Source: CAZYXZ01 sp964651395
GTDB taxonomy: Bacteria > Actinomycetota > Actinomycetes > BP-191
Length of the DNA stretch: 34,587 nt
Direction: 5' to 3'
Assembly (NCBI GenBank): GCA_964651395.1
Contig: CAZYXZ010000030.1
Coordinates: 1 to 34,587, forward strand
Position 1 is the first letter of the stretch. The number at the start of each line of letters is the position of its first letter. Made by a program: the position numbers and the translations under genes. The notes under the pieces were generated by a model. It did no database searches. It had not been told where the DNA came from and worked only from the letters and a program-made list of their open reading frames with translations. This document shows, piece after piece, positions 19,368 to 26,721 of the stretch.

Positions 19368-21197
19368 CTACCGCAGGAGCTCCAGGAACGCGGGTGACGG
19401 GGCTCCCAGGCCCGTGTTGGTGTCGTAGCCGCGGCGCGTCACGTTCGCGCCGAACGCCTCGAAGGTCTTGAGGACGCGGATCAGACCGGAGCCGCGGTTC
19501 GCACCGTCGGCGTAGTCGGTGCGGATCCCCGCGTGGACGCCGCCCCAGGCCACGACGTCGCGGAAGGCCGGCCGCCTGGCCCGGGCGAGAGCGTAGAGCG
19601 CGGGATTGAGGAAGCCGTGGTCGTGGCCGGCCGCGTCGTTCGCGAGTGCCACCAGGGCCGCGAACACCGCGGTAGCCGACTCGCCGCTCGCGTGCCGCCG
19701 TTCGGCGTAACGGTCACTGCCGTCGGGGAAGCGCTGGGTGAGCCCGATGACCAGGCCGGTCTCCGCGTCGCCGTTCACCGCGATGTCGGGCACGGCGCGG
19801 CCGCGGCTGCCGTCGCCACGATCGGCCAGCGCGGCGGGAACGACGCCTGCCTGGTACTCCGGCTGCGGGTGCACGGCGCTGACCCCGCCGCCGCTGCCGC
19901 GGAAGGTGCCGGGGTCGGCCTCCTCCCAGGTCCTTCCCTCGAGGGTGTGCACCGACTTCGCCCAGCCGACTTCGCGCTCGTACCCTCGCCGGCCCAGGAT
20001 GAGGCTGGTCGCGCCGACCGCCGTGACGAGGGGGTCGTTCGCCGGGTACACCGGGCCCTCTGACCCGCCGAACGCCGTGGTGTCGCCGATCGACCCCGAG
20101 CCGAACAGCAGCGTGATGCCGGTCGCGGCGGCCTGCTCCGCGGTCCGGCTGATGAGCGCGACCTGCGCAGGGTTGGTGCTCTCGCCGACCGTGTACCAGC
20201 CGTTGACCACGATGTTGCCCAGCTTGAGGTCGACGGCCGCGACCGTGGCGTTCTGGATGTCGAGACTGGTCGTCGACCCGAGATACACGACGGCGGCACC
20301 CGGCGCCATCGCGTGGATGTTCTCCACGAGCATGTGCGCCTGCAGGCTCCACACCTGTGGTCGCAGGTAGGGCTCGACGTTCGGTGTCTGGTAGGCGCCC
20401 GGGTGGGAGAGCTGCGTGAGCTGCCCTGGGCGCATCGGCGGCAGCCCGTAGCGCTTCGACCAGGTCGCCACGTCCGCGGGCAGGGGCTGGATGGAGTGGG
20501 ACCCCGTGATCACGATGGTCTGGCCGGCGCCGTCGACGCCCCGGCGCAGCAGCCGGTCGGCACCGTAGGCCGCGCGCTGCGCGGCGATCGACGTACCGCA
20601 GTGCACCGCGGGCTGGCGGCGGCCGTAGACCGGCGGTAGTGACGGCTCGACGCGGGCACCGTGGTACGCCGAGCACGGTGCGCCGTAGACGACAGCCGGC
20701 GGCGGGGGAGTGTCCGCCGGCGTGGCCGGCATGTCAGGGACCGGCACCGGCGGCTCCCCGAGTGCCTCGGCCGACGGCACGACCGGCGCGGCCCGGTCCT
20801 CGTCCAGGAGCATCGCGCCCAGCGTGGTCAGCGCGGCGGGCAGCGTGCCCAGCCGGCTCAGCTGCGAGCGGGTGCCGCGGGCCGGTACGTAGAGCCGGTT
20901 GGCCGGAACCCTGCCCAGCTCCAGCCCGGCCGCGGCCAGCCAGGACTGCGCGAGGAGCACGACCTCCGGGGTCGGCGCGAACCGGTCGCGGAACTCCGCC
21001 GGCGAAAGATGGCGCCGGTATGCCGGGCTGCTCGGCGTGGAGATGTCGCGCACGAGCGTGGCGACTGCCGCTGGGTCGCGCCAGCCGAGCACCACCTGGA
21101 CCGCGCGCACGTCGCCGCCGGACGGGTCGCCGGTACCGGCGTGTGCCGGTGACAGCAGAACGAGCGCGGCGAGTGCGGCTGCTGGCCAGCGGGTCAT
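19368..21197 (-). CDS. Secreted sedolisin-like (S53) protein, probably catalytically inactive
   Basis: 609 aa: signal peptide about 1-20, a pro-kumamolisin-type prodomain (about 30-130, with SPAYRRHLSPAEF), a Pro-rich linker, then an S53 domain. The Ser of the catalytic triad is kept (Ser507, in SGES rather than the usual GTS), as is a likely oxyanion Asp372 (IGD). The helix that should carry the catalytic Glu and Asp does not: counting back from the conserved HAMAPGA (295-301), the Glu place is Gln286 and the Asp place Leu290, while the next conserved Glu (292) is intact. The C-terminal Ca2+ region (AFRDVV, GYDTNTGLG) is kept. Loss of both residues predicts a pseudopeptidase, perhaps a binding or chaperone role (inference). 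Divergent from the glycoside hydrolase at 21321. Confidence 0.87.
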   Translation of the reverse strand: MTRWPAAALAALVLLSPAHAGTGDPSGGDVRAVQVVLGWRDPAAVATLVRDISTPSSPAYRRHLSPAEFRDRFAPTPEVVLLAQSWLAAAGLELGRVPANRLYVPARGTRSQLSRLGTLPAALTTLGAMLLDEDRAAPVVPSAEALGEPPVPVPDMPATPADTPPPPAVVYGAPCSAYHGARVEPSLPPVYGRRQPAVHCGTSIAAQRAAYGADRLLRRGVDGAGQTIVITGSHSIQPLPADVATWSKRYGLPPMRPGQLTQLSHPGAYQTPNVEPYLRPQVWSLQAHMLVENIHAMAPGAAVVYLGSTTSLDIQNATVAAVDLKLGNIVVNGWYTVGESTNPAQVALISRTAEQAAATGITLLFGSGSIGDTTAFGGSEGPVYPANDPLVTAVGATSLILGRRGYEREVGWAKSVHTLEGRTWEEADPGTFRGSGGGVSAVHPQPEYQAGVVPAALADRGDGSRGRAVPDIAVNGDAETGLVIGLTQRFPDGSDRYAERRHASGESATAVFAALVALANDAAGHDHGFLNPALYALARARRPAFRDVVAWGGVHAGIRTDYADGANRGSGLIRVLKTFEAFGANVTRRGYDTNTGLGAPSPAFLELLR

Positions 21198-21279
21198 GGC
21201 GCCCTGGTTCGACCCACGCGGGCGTCGTACCTGCGCGGCACGACCCGCACGGTGTTAAGCAGGACTCCTTATGAACTGG

Positions 21280-21285
21280 TAGCCT
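21280..21285 (+). promoter_or_regulatory. Possible -10 element (TAGCCT) for the glycoside hydrolase
   Basis: TAGCCT fits TANNNT and lies in the 123-base divergent gap. A start about 7 bases later leaves a leader of near 30 bases that contains AGGGGGAG before ATG 21321. A TTAAGC about 19 bases upstream is a poor -35 candidate. Confidence 0.4.
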
Positions 21286-21320
21286 CCGGTCCAGTCGGCA
21301 GACGACCAGGGGGAGCCCGG

Positions 21321-23252
21321 ATGCGCGGCAGGCTGTTCGTCTGGGTGGCGGTGGCCGCCACCCTCGTGTCCCAAGGCGTCGCTTCGCACTCGAGCCCCGC
21401 TGCGCGTACGGCACTCGCGCCGGCGGCTGGTTGGAGTCTCTCGGCCGTCTCGGCCGCGGAACGGACGATCACGTCCGCGGACCTGACCGCCCGCGCCTCG
21501 GGCGCCGGCCGGATCGCCACGTGGCAGGTCTCCTTGCCGGCAGGTCGCTGGTTCCTCCGGGGCACCGCGACCGGGACGCGCGGGCGGGCCTTCATCGTTC
21601 GCAGTGGCAGCGCGTCGTCGGCGCCGGTCCACGTCGACGCGATCGCGCAGAGGTTCGGCTTCTCTTTCACCAGCACGGGTGCACCGGTCCGCCTCGACGT
21701 CGTCGCGAAGGACGCCTGGTCGGCCGGCGACACGCTGCTCCTCACGGACGTCGCGGTCGTCGCCGCATCGGCGTCGACGTCCACGGTCCGGCCGGGCACA
21801 CGCGTCGTCGAGGTGAACGGCTCCGCCTTCACCATGCAGGGCTACACGTACGTCCAGAACCAACCGATCGGCGAGCACTTCATCACCAACAGCTGGGCCA
21901 CGGACGCGACGGCCTGCCAGAACGACGCCCGCCTGCTGGGGGCTGCCGGCGTCACGGCGCTACGCGTCTGGTTCGAGCCGTACGGACCGGCGATCGCCAG
22001 CGCCTACAAAACCTGCATGGACGCGTTCTGGGCCAACGGCATCGGCATGCTGTGGCTGATCCTGGCGCCGACCGCGGCCGAGCTCCCTGCGCACGCGGCC
22101 GACACCACCGACCCGGTCTGGGCACCGGTCTGGGAGCAGTGGATCCAGACGATGCTCGACACGGTCGGCTCGCACCCGGCATCCCTCTTCTGGGAGGTCG
22201 GCAACGAGGTGGAGCTCTCGGGCGAGCCCGCACTCACTGCCTGGTACGGCAACCGAGCCTCCGGCAAGGTCGGCCTGCTCAACCGGCTTGCGCAGTACAT
22301 CCACGCGCACGACCCCAACCACCTCGTCTCCACGGCCACGGCCCATGCGGGCACGCACCTGCAGACGCTCAACGTGCCCGACCTCGACCTGTGGGGCATC
22401 CACCCGTACGCCGAGTCCCGGTTCCCGTCGCCGGGCTACTACGCCTCGCTCTCGACCGCCGACCCGCGCCCGAAGTACCTCGGGGAGTTCGGCGTCGACC
22501 GCTACTCGTGCAACGGCGGCGCCCGGATCCCCAACGCCGATCCGGCGGCGTGGCCGAATTTCATCGCGGTGTCGTGCGCGACGGGTAGCGGCGAGAACCA
22601 GGCGGCCCAGTCCGACTGGGACGCGACCTCCTGGGACAACCTCGCGCCGCACATCGCGGGCGACGCGCAGCCGCAAGGCCACGTCTTCGGCGGCCAGATC
22701 TTCATGTACGCCGACAACTGGTCCTACAGCATCGGCGCCCTCACCCCGCTGAGCACCGTGGTCCACGACACGTACGGGCGCGGCGGTTGGGCGGCACCGG
22801 ACAACACCGAGAACCCGGAGTGGTGGGGCGTCAACCACGCCGTGCCGCACGCCTGGCCGGAGCTCCGTCCGACCGGCCTCGCCTTCGACGCGCTGGCCGA
22901 GCGGTGGACCGGCCTGCCGGCACCGAGCGTCAGCGGGCTGACGGTGACCCCGCTGCCCAACGGTGACGGCACCTGCGCTTTGCGCGTGGAGTGGACGACT
23001 GCGACTCCGGCCACCAGCGAGCTTCTCCTGGGCCGTGACCTGCAGGTCCTGCGCGAGGGCGCGGACACGGTGGCGGACAACACGATCCTGACGATCGTCG
23101 CCGTCGACCCCGCGCTGACCACCTCGCACTCGATCACCTACACCGCTGCCCCCAGCGTGAGCGGGGAGCTGCTCGTCATCCAGCCCCGCGGCTTCACCGC
23201 GGACGGGCGGACCGGCGTCGCGGCACCGGTGCGGAACCACTACTACTGCTGA
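21321..23252 (+). CDS. Secreted clan-A glycoside hydrolase (GH5-like)
   Basis: 643 aa. ATG 21321 follows AGGGGGAG; the longer frame from 21252 would hide the signal peptide (about 1-22, FVWVAVAATLVSQGVA). Residues about 35-150 form a beta-sandwich that may bind carbohydrate. From about 165 a (beta/alpha)8 barrel runs: ALRVWFEPYG, then WEVGNEVEL with the acid/base Glu296 after Asn295, IHPYAE (His361), and YLGEFGVD with the nucleophile Glu389. This is the clan GH-A pattern, closest by feel to GH5 mannanase/glucanase-like enzymes. A short C-terminal beta domain follows about 535. Likely acts on an extracellular beta-glycan; substrate not assignable. Stop and next start overlap as TGATG. Confidence 0.85.
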   Translation: MRGRLFVWVAVAATLVSQGVASHSSPAARTALAPAAGWSLSAVSAAERTITSADLTARASGAGRIATWQVSLPAGRWFLRGTATGTRGRAFIVRSGSASSAPVHVDAIAQRFGFSFTSTGAPVRLDVVAKDAWSAGDTLLLTDVAVVAASASTSTVRPGTRVVEVNGSAFTMQGYTYVQNQPIGEHFITNSWATDATACQNDARLLGAAGVTALRVWFEPYGPAIASAYKTCMDAFWANGIGMLWLILAPTAAELPAHAADTTDPVWAPVWEQWIQTMLDTVGSHPASLFWEVGNEVELSGEPALTAWYGNRASGKVGLLNRLAQYIHAHDPNHLVSTATAHAGTHLQTLNVPDLDLWGIHPYAESRFPSPGYYASLSTADPRPKYLGEFGVDRYSCNGGARIPNADPAAWPNFIAVSCATGSGENQAAQSDWDATSWDNLAPHIAGDAQPQGHVFGGQIFMYADNWSYSIGALTPLSTVVHDTYGRGGWAAPDNTENPEWWGVNHAVPHAWPELRPTGLAFDALAERWTGLPAPSVSGLTVTPLPNGDGTCALRVEWTTATPATSELLLGRDLQVLREGADTVADNTILTIVAVDPALTTSHSITYTAAPSVSGELLVIQPRGFTADGRTGVAAPVRNHYYC

Positions 23253-23695
23253 TGTCGCACGAGGCGTTGATCCGGCGTTACTACGACGCCTGCAACAGCG
23301 CCGATGTCGCTGCCCTCGAGGCCTGCTTCACCGAGGACGTCGTCCACTGGTTCCTGGCGCCCAACCTCGCTCCGGCGCCGGTGCACGGCCGTGAGGCACT
23401 GGCCAAGTACTGGCACAGGGTGCAGCCGCGCATCGACGGCCGCTGGGTGGTCGACCACTGCCTCGAGACCGCGGGCGAGGCGGTCATCGAGTGGACGCTG
23501 TTCTGGACCCCGGCGCCGGGTGCCGACCGCGTCGCGACACGAGGCGCAGAGTGGTACGTCTTCCGCGACGGCCTCATCAGCGAGATTCGCGCCTACTACA
23601 ACCAGGGCCCCTGGACCTCCGAGCTGGACGGCTTCCCGTACGCCGACCGCGGCTACTCGCTGACCACCGACGAGGGCCGCACGCTGCGCAGGTAG
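23252..23695 (+). CDS. SnoaL-like/NTF2 family protein
   Basis: 147 aa, NTF2-like cone fold: helix HEALIRRYYDACNSADVAALEACFTEDV, followed by HGREALAKYW and beta strands ending in WYVFRDGLISEIRAYYN. SnoaL-type members are polyketide cyclases, but most small proteins of this type are uncharacterised hydrolase-like or ligand-binding proteins. The ATG overlaps the previous stop by one base, so translation is likely coupled to the glycoside hydrolase although this product has no signal peptide. The 3' end overlaps the convergent desaturase gene by 43 bases. Confidence 0.88.
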   Translation: MSHEALIRRYYDACNSADVAALEACFTEDVVHWFLAPNLAPAPVHGREALAKYWHRVQPRIDGRWVVDHCLETAGEAVIEWTLFWTPAPGADRVATRGAEWYVFRDGLISEIRAYYNQGPWTSELDGFPYADRGYSLTTDEGRTLRR

Positions 23696-24681
23696 CGCAG
23701 CGCCTGGGCGTACGAGCCGACCACCGACGTCTCGCAGTACTCGACGTCGCGCTCGGCGCAGAACTGCTTCACGAGCAGGCGGCAACGGCGCAGGTTGCGG
23801 CTGGGCATGCTCGGGAACAGGTGGTGCTCGATCTGGTGGTTCAGCCCGCCGTACATCGCGCTGGTCATCCGCCCGCCCGCGATGTTGCGCGACGTCAGCA
23901 CCTGGCTGCGCAGGAAGTCGAGGTCCACCTCACCTTCCAGCACGAGCATCCCCTTGTGGTTGGGCGCAAAGCTGCTCCCCAGATACAGCCCGAACAACGA
24001 CTGCTGCACCGCGATGAACACGAGCACCTGCACGGGGGAGAGCACCAGTAGCAACAGCAGCAGGCAGCCGGCGACGTGCACGGCCAGCAGGCTGAGCTCC
24101 AGCACCCGCCGGCGCGGGCGCGCGATCAGCGCCAGCACGCTGCCGACGTGCAGGTTCCACGCCTCCAGGAGCAGCAGGGGGAAGAAGAACGCCGCCTGGT
24201 GCCGCGCGATGAAGCGCAAGGGGCCGCGCTGGCTGTTGGCCTGGCTGTCCGTCCACGCGAAGACGTTGCGCGCGACGTCCGGGTCGCGGCCGATCTGGTT
24301 GGGGTGGCGGTGGTGCGCGTTGTGCTTGTCGATCCACCAGCCGTAGCTCAGGCCCACGCCGACATTGGAGATCAGGATGCCGAGCCGGTCGTTCCACCGG
24401 CGGCTGCGGAACACCTGCTGGTGCCCGGCGTCGTGGCCGAGGAACCCGAGCTGCGCGAAGACGATCGCGAACCACGCGGCCACGCCGATCTGCCACCAGG
24501 ACTGGCCGAGCATCAGGAACGCCGTGAGGCCGACGGCGATCATCGCCCCGACCACCAGCACCCGGGGCAGATAGGCCCACCAGGACCGGTCCAGGAGCCG
24601 GGCTCGCTGGACTGCGGCGAGCACCTGCCCGTAGTCGCTCGGGGTGCGGTCCAGTCGGGGGTCCAGGAACTGCACAGTCAT
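23653..24681 (-). CDS. Membrane fatty acid desaturase
   Basis: 342 aa di-iron integral membrane desaturase. The three His boxes are present: HDAGH (83-87), HNAHH (120-124) and QIEHH (283-287), the last with Gln in place of the first His, as in front-end and acyl-lipid desaturases. Four or more membrane helices lie about 40-80 and 164-240. It introduces a double bond in acyl chains of membrane lipids, using electrons from ferredoxin or a flavoprotein; regiospecificity is not readable. A possible -10 TAGGCT is at 24763-24758 on the minus strand, giving a leader of about 70 bases. The stop lies inside the NTF2-like gene. Confidence 0.94.
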   Translation of the reverse strand: MTVQFLDPRLDRTPSDYGQVLAAVQRARLLDRSWWAYLPRVLVVGAMIAVGLTAFLMLGQSWWQIGVAAWFAIVFAQLGFLGHDAGHQQVFRSRRWNDRLGILISNVGVGLSYGWWIDKHNAHHRHPNQIGRDPDVARNVFAWTDSQANSQRGPLRFIARHQAAFFFPLLLLEAWNLHVGSVLALIARPRRRVLELSLLAVHVAGCLLLLLLVLSPVQVLVFIAVQQSLFGLYLGSSFAPNHKGMLVLEGEVDLDFLRSQVLTSRNIAGGRMTSAMYGGLNHQIEHHLFPSMPSRNLRRCRLLVKQFCAERDVEYCETSVVGSYAQALRYLRSVRPSSVVSE

Positions 24682-24786
24682 CGTCGTACCCGTCGTGAGG
24701 TCGGACGGGCCGAGGAGTGCGGTGGGCTGGACAACCCAGGGCTCGTGGAACGCCTTCAGCCTACGCCGAAGACAGCGACACGCCCC

Positions 24787-24809
24787 CCGCCGCTCACGAG
24801 TGAGGGCGG
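24787..24809 (-). terminator. Hairpin downstream of the 54-residue protein gene
   Basis: Arms CCGCC(G)CTCA (24787-24796) and TGAGGGCGG (24801-24809) pair over 9 bases with one bulged G around a CGAG loop. It lies 20 bases past the stop of the small gene. No T-tract follows, as is usual in high-GC actinobacteria. Confidence 0.5.
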
Positions 24810-24828
24810 AGGGCGCGGCTTCGACTAG

Positions 24829-24993
24829 CTAGCGCTGCGGACGGTTCGGCGTGTCCTTGCCGGCCATCTGCTTGATGGTGTCGTCGACGTCCTGGCCGAG
24901 GTCGCGGCCGCCGGCGCCGACGTCGTTCTTGGTCTGCTCCCAGTCGCGCTGGAGCGCTTCCTTGGCGTTGTCGGTACGGTCCCGGTCACCCAT
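24829..24993 (-). CDS. Small hydrophilic protein, 54 aa, unknown function
   Basis: Begins ATG at 24993 (MGDRDRTDNAKEALQRD) and ends TAG at 24829. A strong Shine-Dalgarno, GGAGGAAG, lies about 4-11 bases upstream. The product is very hydrophilic, rich in Asp, Lys, Gln and Arg, with one Trp and no Cys, no membrane segment, and a probable amphipathic helix. The KEALQRDWEQTKNDVG pattern recalls CsbD-like or other small stress proteins, but similarity is too slight to assign. Codon third positions are G/C throughout, supporting real coding. A 7-base inverted repeat in its leader (25003-25031) overlaps the Shine-Dalgarno. It is flanked by a hairpin and by the tRNA gene. Confidence 0.75.
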   Translation of the reverse strand: MGDRDRTDNAKEALQRDWEQTKNDVGAGGRDLGQDVDDTIKQMAGKDTPNRPQR

Positions 24994-25002
24994 CAGGCTT
25001 CC

Positions 25003-25031
25003 TCCAGTGTCGTTGCGAACTTCTCACTGGA
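25003..25031 (-). promoter_or_regulatory. Inverted repeat overlapping the ribosome binding site of the 54-aa gene
   Basis: TCCAGTG (25003-25009) and CACTGGA (25025-25031) are perfect inverted arms with a 15-base spacer. In the mRNA the second arm ends within the GGAGGAAG ribosome site, so the hairpin could mask it. The length is modest and the role is inferred. Confidence 0.35.
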
Positions 25032-25113
25032 AGGCTTACCCGGCGCTGCCCCGACCACCCGGAACCTCAGGTCCCACCTACCTGTCGCGGCAGCGACCCA
25101 AGCCGATGCGAGT

Positions 25114-25196
25114 GTCGGAGGGGGGACTTGAACCCCCATGCCCTTGCGGGCACATGGCCCTCAACCATGCGCGTCTGCCTATTCCGCCACTCCGAC
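25114..25196 (-). tRNA. tRNA-Leu (GAG)
   Basis: 83 bases. Acceptor arms GTCGGAG and CTCCGAC pair over 7 bases; the anticodon arm is CATGG-TTGAGGG-CCATG, with GAG at positions 34-36; the long variable arm TGCCC-GCAA-GGGCA marks a class II tRNA; the T arm is GGGGG-TTCAAGT-CCCCC. The discriminator side does not encode CCA. GAG reads CUC and CUU, CUC being a major Leu codon here. Confidence 0.97.
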
Positions 25197-25240
25197 GTGG
25201 CGCGACCGGATGTGGGGCAGTGCCCCGACCGGCGCGAAGG

Positions 25241-25255
25241 GGCAGGATACCTGCC
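25241..25255. promoter_or_regulatory. Inverted repeat GGCAGG-ATA-CCTGCC over the tRNA promoter
   Basis: Perfect 6-base arms with a 3-base spacer. On the minus strand it contains TATCCT (25249-25244), a good -10 for the tRNA gene, with TTCGTG (25273-25268) 18 bases upstream as a -35 candidate, giving a leader near 40 bases. It also lies about 35 bases before the M20 peptidase start, so it may be shared by both divergent units. Confidence 0.45.
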
Positions 25256-25287
25256 AGACACGTGACGCACGAAGCGGAGGTCCGGCC

Positions 25288-26565
25288 ATGAGCGAGGTCA
25301 TGGATCTCTGCCGTGACCTGATCCGGATCCCGTCGGTCAATCCGGGCGGCAACGAACGGGAAGCGGCCGAGTACGTCGCCGCGAAGCTCGCCGAGGTCGG
25401 CATCGAGCCGACCATCCTCGAGTCCGAGCCTGGCCGCACGACTGTGGTCGCGCGGCTGACCGGTGCGGACCAGAGCCGGCCGGCGCTGCTCGTGCACGGC
25501 CACCTCGACGTCGTCCCCGCGGACAAGGACGGCTGGACCGTCGACCCGTTCTCCGGCGAGATCCAGGACGGCTGCCTCTGGGGTCGCGGCGCCGTCGACA
25601 TGAAGGACATGGTCGCGATGACGCTGACCACGGTGCGCAACCTGGCCCGCGACGGGCGACAGCCGCCCCGCGACCTGGTGCTGGCCTTCCTGGCCGACGA
25701 GGAGGCCGGTGGCCTGCTCGGCGCGCGGCATCTCGTGGACACCCGACCGGACCTGCTGGAGGGCGTCACCGAGGGGATCAGCGAGGTCGGCGGGTTCAGC
25801 GTCACGGTGAACAACGACCTGCGGCTCTACCTCATCGAGACCGCGCAGAAGGGCATGGCCTGGATGCGCCTGACGGCGAAGGGCCGCACCGGGCACGGCA
25901 GCATGATCAACGACGACAACGCCGTCACCGCGCTCTGCGACGCGGTCGCGCGGCTGGGCAAGACGAAGCTGCCCATCCACCTGACGCCGACGACGCGCGC
26001 GTTCCTCGAGGCGATCAGTGACGCGATGCAGATCGAGCTCGACTACGACGACGTCGACGCGACCATCGCGAAGCTCGGCCCGCTCGCGCGCCTGATCGGC
26101 GCGACGGTGCGCAACACCGCGAACCCGACGATGCTGCAGGCCGGCAACAAGGTGAACATCATCCCGCCCGCGGCGTACGCCGAAGTCGACGGTCGCTTCG
26201 TCCCCGGCTTCGAGGAGGAGTTCGAGCGCGAGCTCGACGCGATCCTCGGCCCGGACATCGAGCGGGCCAACCACCACTGGGACATCGCGTTGGAGACGAC
26301 CTTCGACGGCGCCCTGGTCGACGCCATGTCCGCGGCCATCAAGGCCGAGGACTCCGCAGCACGGCTCGTGCCCTACACGCTCTCCGGCGGCACGGACGCG
26401 AAGCACTTCAGCCGGCTCGGCATCCGCGCCTTCGGGTTCTCACCGCTCATGCTGCCGCCGGACCTCGACTTCGCCGGCATGTTCCACGGCGTCGACGAGC
26501 GCGTGCCGCTCGACGCGCTCGAGTTCGGCGTACGCGTCCTGGACCGGTTCTTGGCTGGTTGTTGA
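25288..26565 (+). CDS. M20 family metallopeptidase/deacylase
   Basis: 425 aa, dinuclear zinc enzyme. Ligand and catalytic residues are all visible: His72 and Asp74 in HGHLDVVP, bridging Asp104 in GAVDMKD, the Glu138-Glu139 pair in ADEEAGG, Glu166 in ISEVGG and a C-terminal His in GGTDAKHF. The lid/dimerisation domain is inserted at about 185-300 (GRTGHGSM). The closest functional types are succinyl-diaminopimelate desuccinylase, acetylornithine deacetylase, or dipeptidase; actinobacterial copies of this type are usually annotated only as M20/M28. Start ATG 25288 follows GCGGAGG; the longer frame reads through the tRNA and is not real. Cytosolic. Confidence 0.93.
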   Translation: MSEVMDLCRDLIRIPSVNPGGNEREAAEYVAAKLAEVGIEPTILESEPGRTTVVARLTGADQSRPALLVHGHLDVVPADKDGWTVDPFSGEIQDGCLWGRGAVDMKDMVAMTLTTVRNLARDGRQPPRDLVLAFLADEEAGGLLGARHLVDTRPDLLEGVTEGISEVGGFSVTVNNDLRLYLIETAQKGMAWMRLTAKGRTGHGSMINDDNAVTALCDAVARLGKTKLPIHLTPTTRAFLEAISDAMQIELDYDDVDATIAKLGPLARLIGATVRNTANPTMLQAGNKVNIIPPAAYAEVDGRFVPGFEEEFERELDAILGPDIERANHHWDIALETTFDGALVDAMSAAIKAEDSAARLVPYTLSGGTDAKHFSRLGIRAFGFSPLMLPPDLDFAGMFHGVDERVPLDALEFGVRVLDRFLAGC

Positions 26566-26572
26566 GGAGAGG

Positions 26573-26721
26573 ACCCGCGAGGCATGCACCACGCGGGTTT
26601 GGCGTACATCTGGCTCGTGTCAGATCGAGGTCCTCGCCCGGTTGTGTGTCTCCGCGCTGCCTGGAACGCGGTCGCGAACGAGCGACCGCACGCGCCGCCA
26701 AAGGCGGCGCCGTGAATCACG
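26573..26721. repeat. Dense inverted-repeat gap between convergent genes (terminator cluster or mobile small repeat)
   Basis: Contains, in order: ACCCGCG/CGCGGGT (26573-26579 and 26592-26598, loop 12); ATCTG/CAGAT (26608-26625, loop 8); the odd palindrome CGAGGTCCTCG (26626-26636); CCGCG/CGCGG (26652-26671), which competes with the next stem; a perfect 8-base stem GCGGTCGC/GCGACCGC (26668-26689, loop 6); a perfect 8-base stem GCGCCGCC/GGCGGCGC with AAA loop (26692-26710); and CGTGA-A-TCACG (26711-26721) running into the next stop. No convincing gene is present. Confidence 0.6.
26668..26710. terminator. Tandem hairpins, likely bidirectional terminator
   Basis: Two adjacent perfect 8-base stems, 26668-26689 and 26692-26710, separated by two bases, between convergent genes for the M20 peptidase (+) and the aldo/keto reductase (-). 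Stems are GC-rich and no T-tract follows. Confidence 0.6.

Noticed and set aside
25084..25097. GTCGC-GGCA-GCGAC hairpin after the tRNA as a terminator
   Set aside because: Only a 5-base stem with no T-tract; too common by chance in GC-rich DNA.
26584..26715. 43-codon plus-strand frame in the structured gap
   Set aside because: No ribosome site at good distance, no recognisable composition, and it runs through the hairpins; most likely chance.
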